14,339 nucleotides of DNA from Chloroflexota bacterium (GTDB taxonomy: Bacteria; Chloroflexota; Dehalococcoidia; SM23-28-2; RBG-16-64-32), in NCBI GenBank assembly GCA_022564695.1, contig JADFKX010000040.1:1-14339 (forward strand), given 5' to 3'. The notes under the pieces were generated by a model. That model was not told the origin of the DNA and made no database searches. It saw only the letters and a program-made list of their open reading frames with translations. Each line of letters begins with the position of its first letter. Positions within the stretch are counted from its first letter, which is position 1. This document shows, one piece after another, positions 13,343 to 14,339 of this stretch. A program made the position numbers and the translations under genes.

Positions 13343-14339
13343 TTACCCCTTGACCACCCCGATGGGCCGCATCCGGCACACCTTGCCCGTGATGCCCGCC
13401 TCGTCCAGCACGTCCACCACGTCCGCCACGTCCTTGTACGCCTCGCTCGCCTCCTCCGCCAGCAGGCCGCGGTTCTGCGCCCGCACGTAGATGCCGCGCT
13501 GGGCCAGCCGCTGCGCCACGTCCACCCCCTTCAGCATCCGCTTCGCCGCGTGACGGCTCTGCACCCGCCCCGCCCCGTGGGCGCTTGAGCCCCACGTCTC
13601 GCTCATCGCCTGCTCCGTGCCGGCGCAGATGTAGGAGTAGCGCGCCATGTCCCCCGGCACCAGCACCGGCTGCCCGGTTTGCTGATACCGCTTGGGCACG
13701 TCTGGATGCCCGGGCGGGAACGCCCTTGTCGCCCCCTTGCGGTGTACGCACACCGTCATCTCTTTCCCGTTCACCCGGTGCTGCTCGATCTTGGCGATGT
13801 TGTGCGCCACGTCGTACACCAGGTGCATCCCCAACTCCTCGCGGGCGTCGCGGCCCAGCACCCGCTGGAACGCCTGTCGCGTCCAGTGGGTGATCAGCTG
13901 GCGGTTGCAGAACGCGAAGTTCGCCGCCGCCGTCATCGCCCCCAGGTAGTCCTGCCCCTCCTTAGAGCCGATAGGCGCGCAGGCGAGCTGCTTGTCCGGT
14001 AGCTTGATCTTGTACTTGGAGGCCGCTTCCTCCATCACGTCCAGGTAGTCCTGGCAGGTCTGGTGACCAAGCCCCCGCGAGCCGCAGTGGATGAACACCA
14101 TCACCTGACCCGGCCCGTCGATGCCCATCGTCTCCGCCTTCTCGCTGTCGTACACCTCATCGATGACCTGTATCTCCAGGAAGTGGTTGCCTGAGCCTAA
14201 CGTCCCTAGCTGGGGAGCCCCTCTCTGCTTGGCTCGCTTGCTTACCTTATCCGTGTTCGCGCCATTGAGCGCACCTCCGCCCTCCACCGAATCAACGTCC
14301 TCCGGCCAAGCGTAGCCCTTCTCCAGCGCCCACCCCACC
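13343..14339 (-). CDS. rtcB: RtcB RNA-splicing ligase, 5' end outside the window
   Basis: This is the C-terminal part (332 codons including the stop) of RtcB, which joins RNA 2',3'-cyclic-phosphate or 3'-phosphate ends to 5'-hydroxyl ends using GTP and Mn2+. Visible motifs, counted from the window edge, are QLGTLGSGNHFLE (43-55) and HCGSRGLGHQ (84-93), both with metal-binding His, then VAHN (177-180), HRKGATRAF (199-207), HGAGR (254-258) with the guanylylated His254, and the C-terminal VVKG. Family members have about 470-480 residues, so roughly 145 N-terminal residues, including the metal-binding Cys region, should lie to the right. The GTG codon at 14338 is internal and not a start. The visible part has no frameshift. 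Bacterial RtcB is linked to RNA repair. No archease or RNA-repair partner is in view. Confidence 0.95.
   Translation of the reverse strand, partial: VGWALEKGYAWPEDVDSVEGGGALNGANTDKVSKRAKQRGAPQLGTLGSGNHFLEIQVIDEVYDSEKAETMGIDGPGQVMVFIHCGSRGLGHQTCQDYLDVMEEAASKYKIKLPDKQLACAPIGSKEGQDYLGAMTAAANFAFCNRQLITHWTRQAFQRVLGRDAREELGMHLVYDVAHNIAKIEQHRVNGKEMTVCVHRKGATRAFPPGHPDVPKRYQQTGQPVLVPGDMARYSYICAGTEQAMSETWGSSAHGAGRVQSRHAAKRMLKGVDVAQRLAQRGIYVRAQNRGLLAEEASEAYKDVADVVDVLDEAGITGKVCRMRPIGVVKG

Overview
This 14.3 kb window is a GC-rich bacterial chromosomal segment carrying ten confident protein genes, one edge-truncated gene and one tRNA gene. No transposase, integrase, phage gene, CRISPR array or rRNA is visible. 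The gene mix (an isolated Tad/TadG-like secreted protein, a P-loop plus DRTGG protein without a phosphotransacetylase domain, RtcB, a TrmA/RlmD-family methyltransferase beside Maf), the high GC content and the apparent leaderless genes resemble Chloroflexota, perhaps a Dehalococcoidia-like lineage. That placement is inference from gene content and is not proven here.

Layout. Positions 1-142 hold no recognisable gene. On the minus strand at 143-2227 lies a membrane-bound CHASE-GGDEF-HD-GYP protein for cyclic di-GMP turnover. A 442-base gap with a strong hairpin follows, then a small stand-alone LuxR-type DNA-binding protein (+, 2670-3011). tRNA-Phe(GAA) is on the minus strand at 3163-3237 with a good sigma-70-type promoter. 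A P-loop/DRTGG protein (+, 3439-4344) converges on a two-TM, double zinc-ribbon protein (-, 4409-4960), with a hairpin/U-tract terminator between them. That gene is divergent from a plus-strand series: an rlmD-like 23S rRNA m5U methyltransferase (5094-6350), maf nucleotide pyrophosphatase (6367-7035), a Tad-like secreted protein (7215-8516), a pcrA/uvrD helicase (8635-11034), a beta-lactamase-fold serine hydrolase (11066-12238) and an MscS channel (12443-13336). The series converges on the minus-strand rtcB RNA ligase, which runs off the right edge.

The genes do not form one pathway. Most are housekeeping or stress functions: RNA modification and repair, nucleotide sanitation, DNA repair, osmotic protection and c-di-GMP signalling. 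The most unusual feature is a scatter of short palindromic repeats that also lie inside protein genes and stay in frame. Two are in pcrA: a double hairpin in the 2B region and a 46-base element in the C-terminal linker that matches an intergenic copy at 40 of 46 positions. One is in maf, next to its active-site region. Related hairpins cluster at 12240-12364 and before the DRTGG gene. A second pattern is that three plus-strand genes (3439, 5094, 8635) have a -10 element ending only 6-11 bases before the ATG and no Shine-Dalgarno sequence, which suggests leaderless or near-leaderless mRNAs. Other genes in the window have strong Shine-Dalgarno sites.
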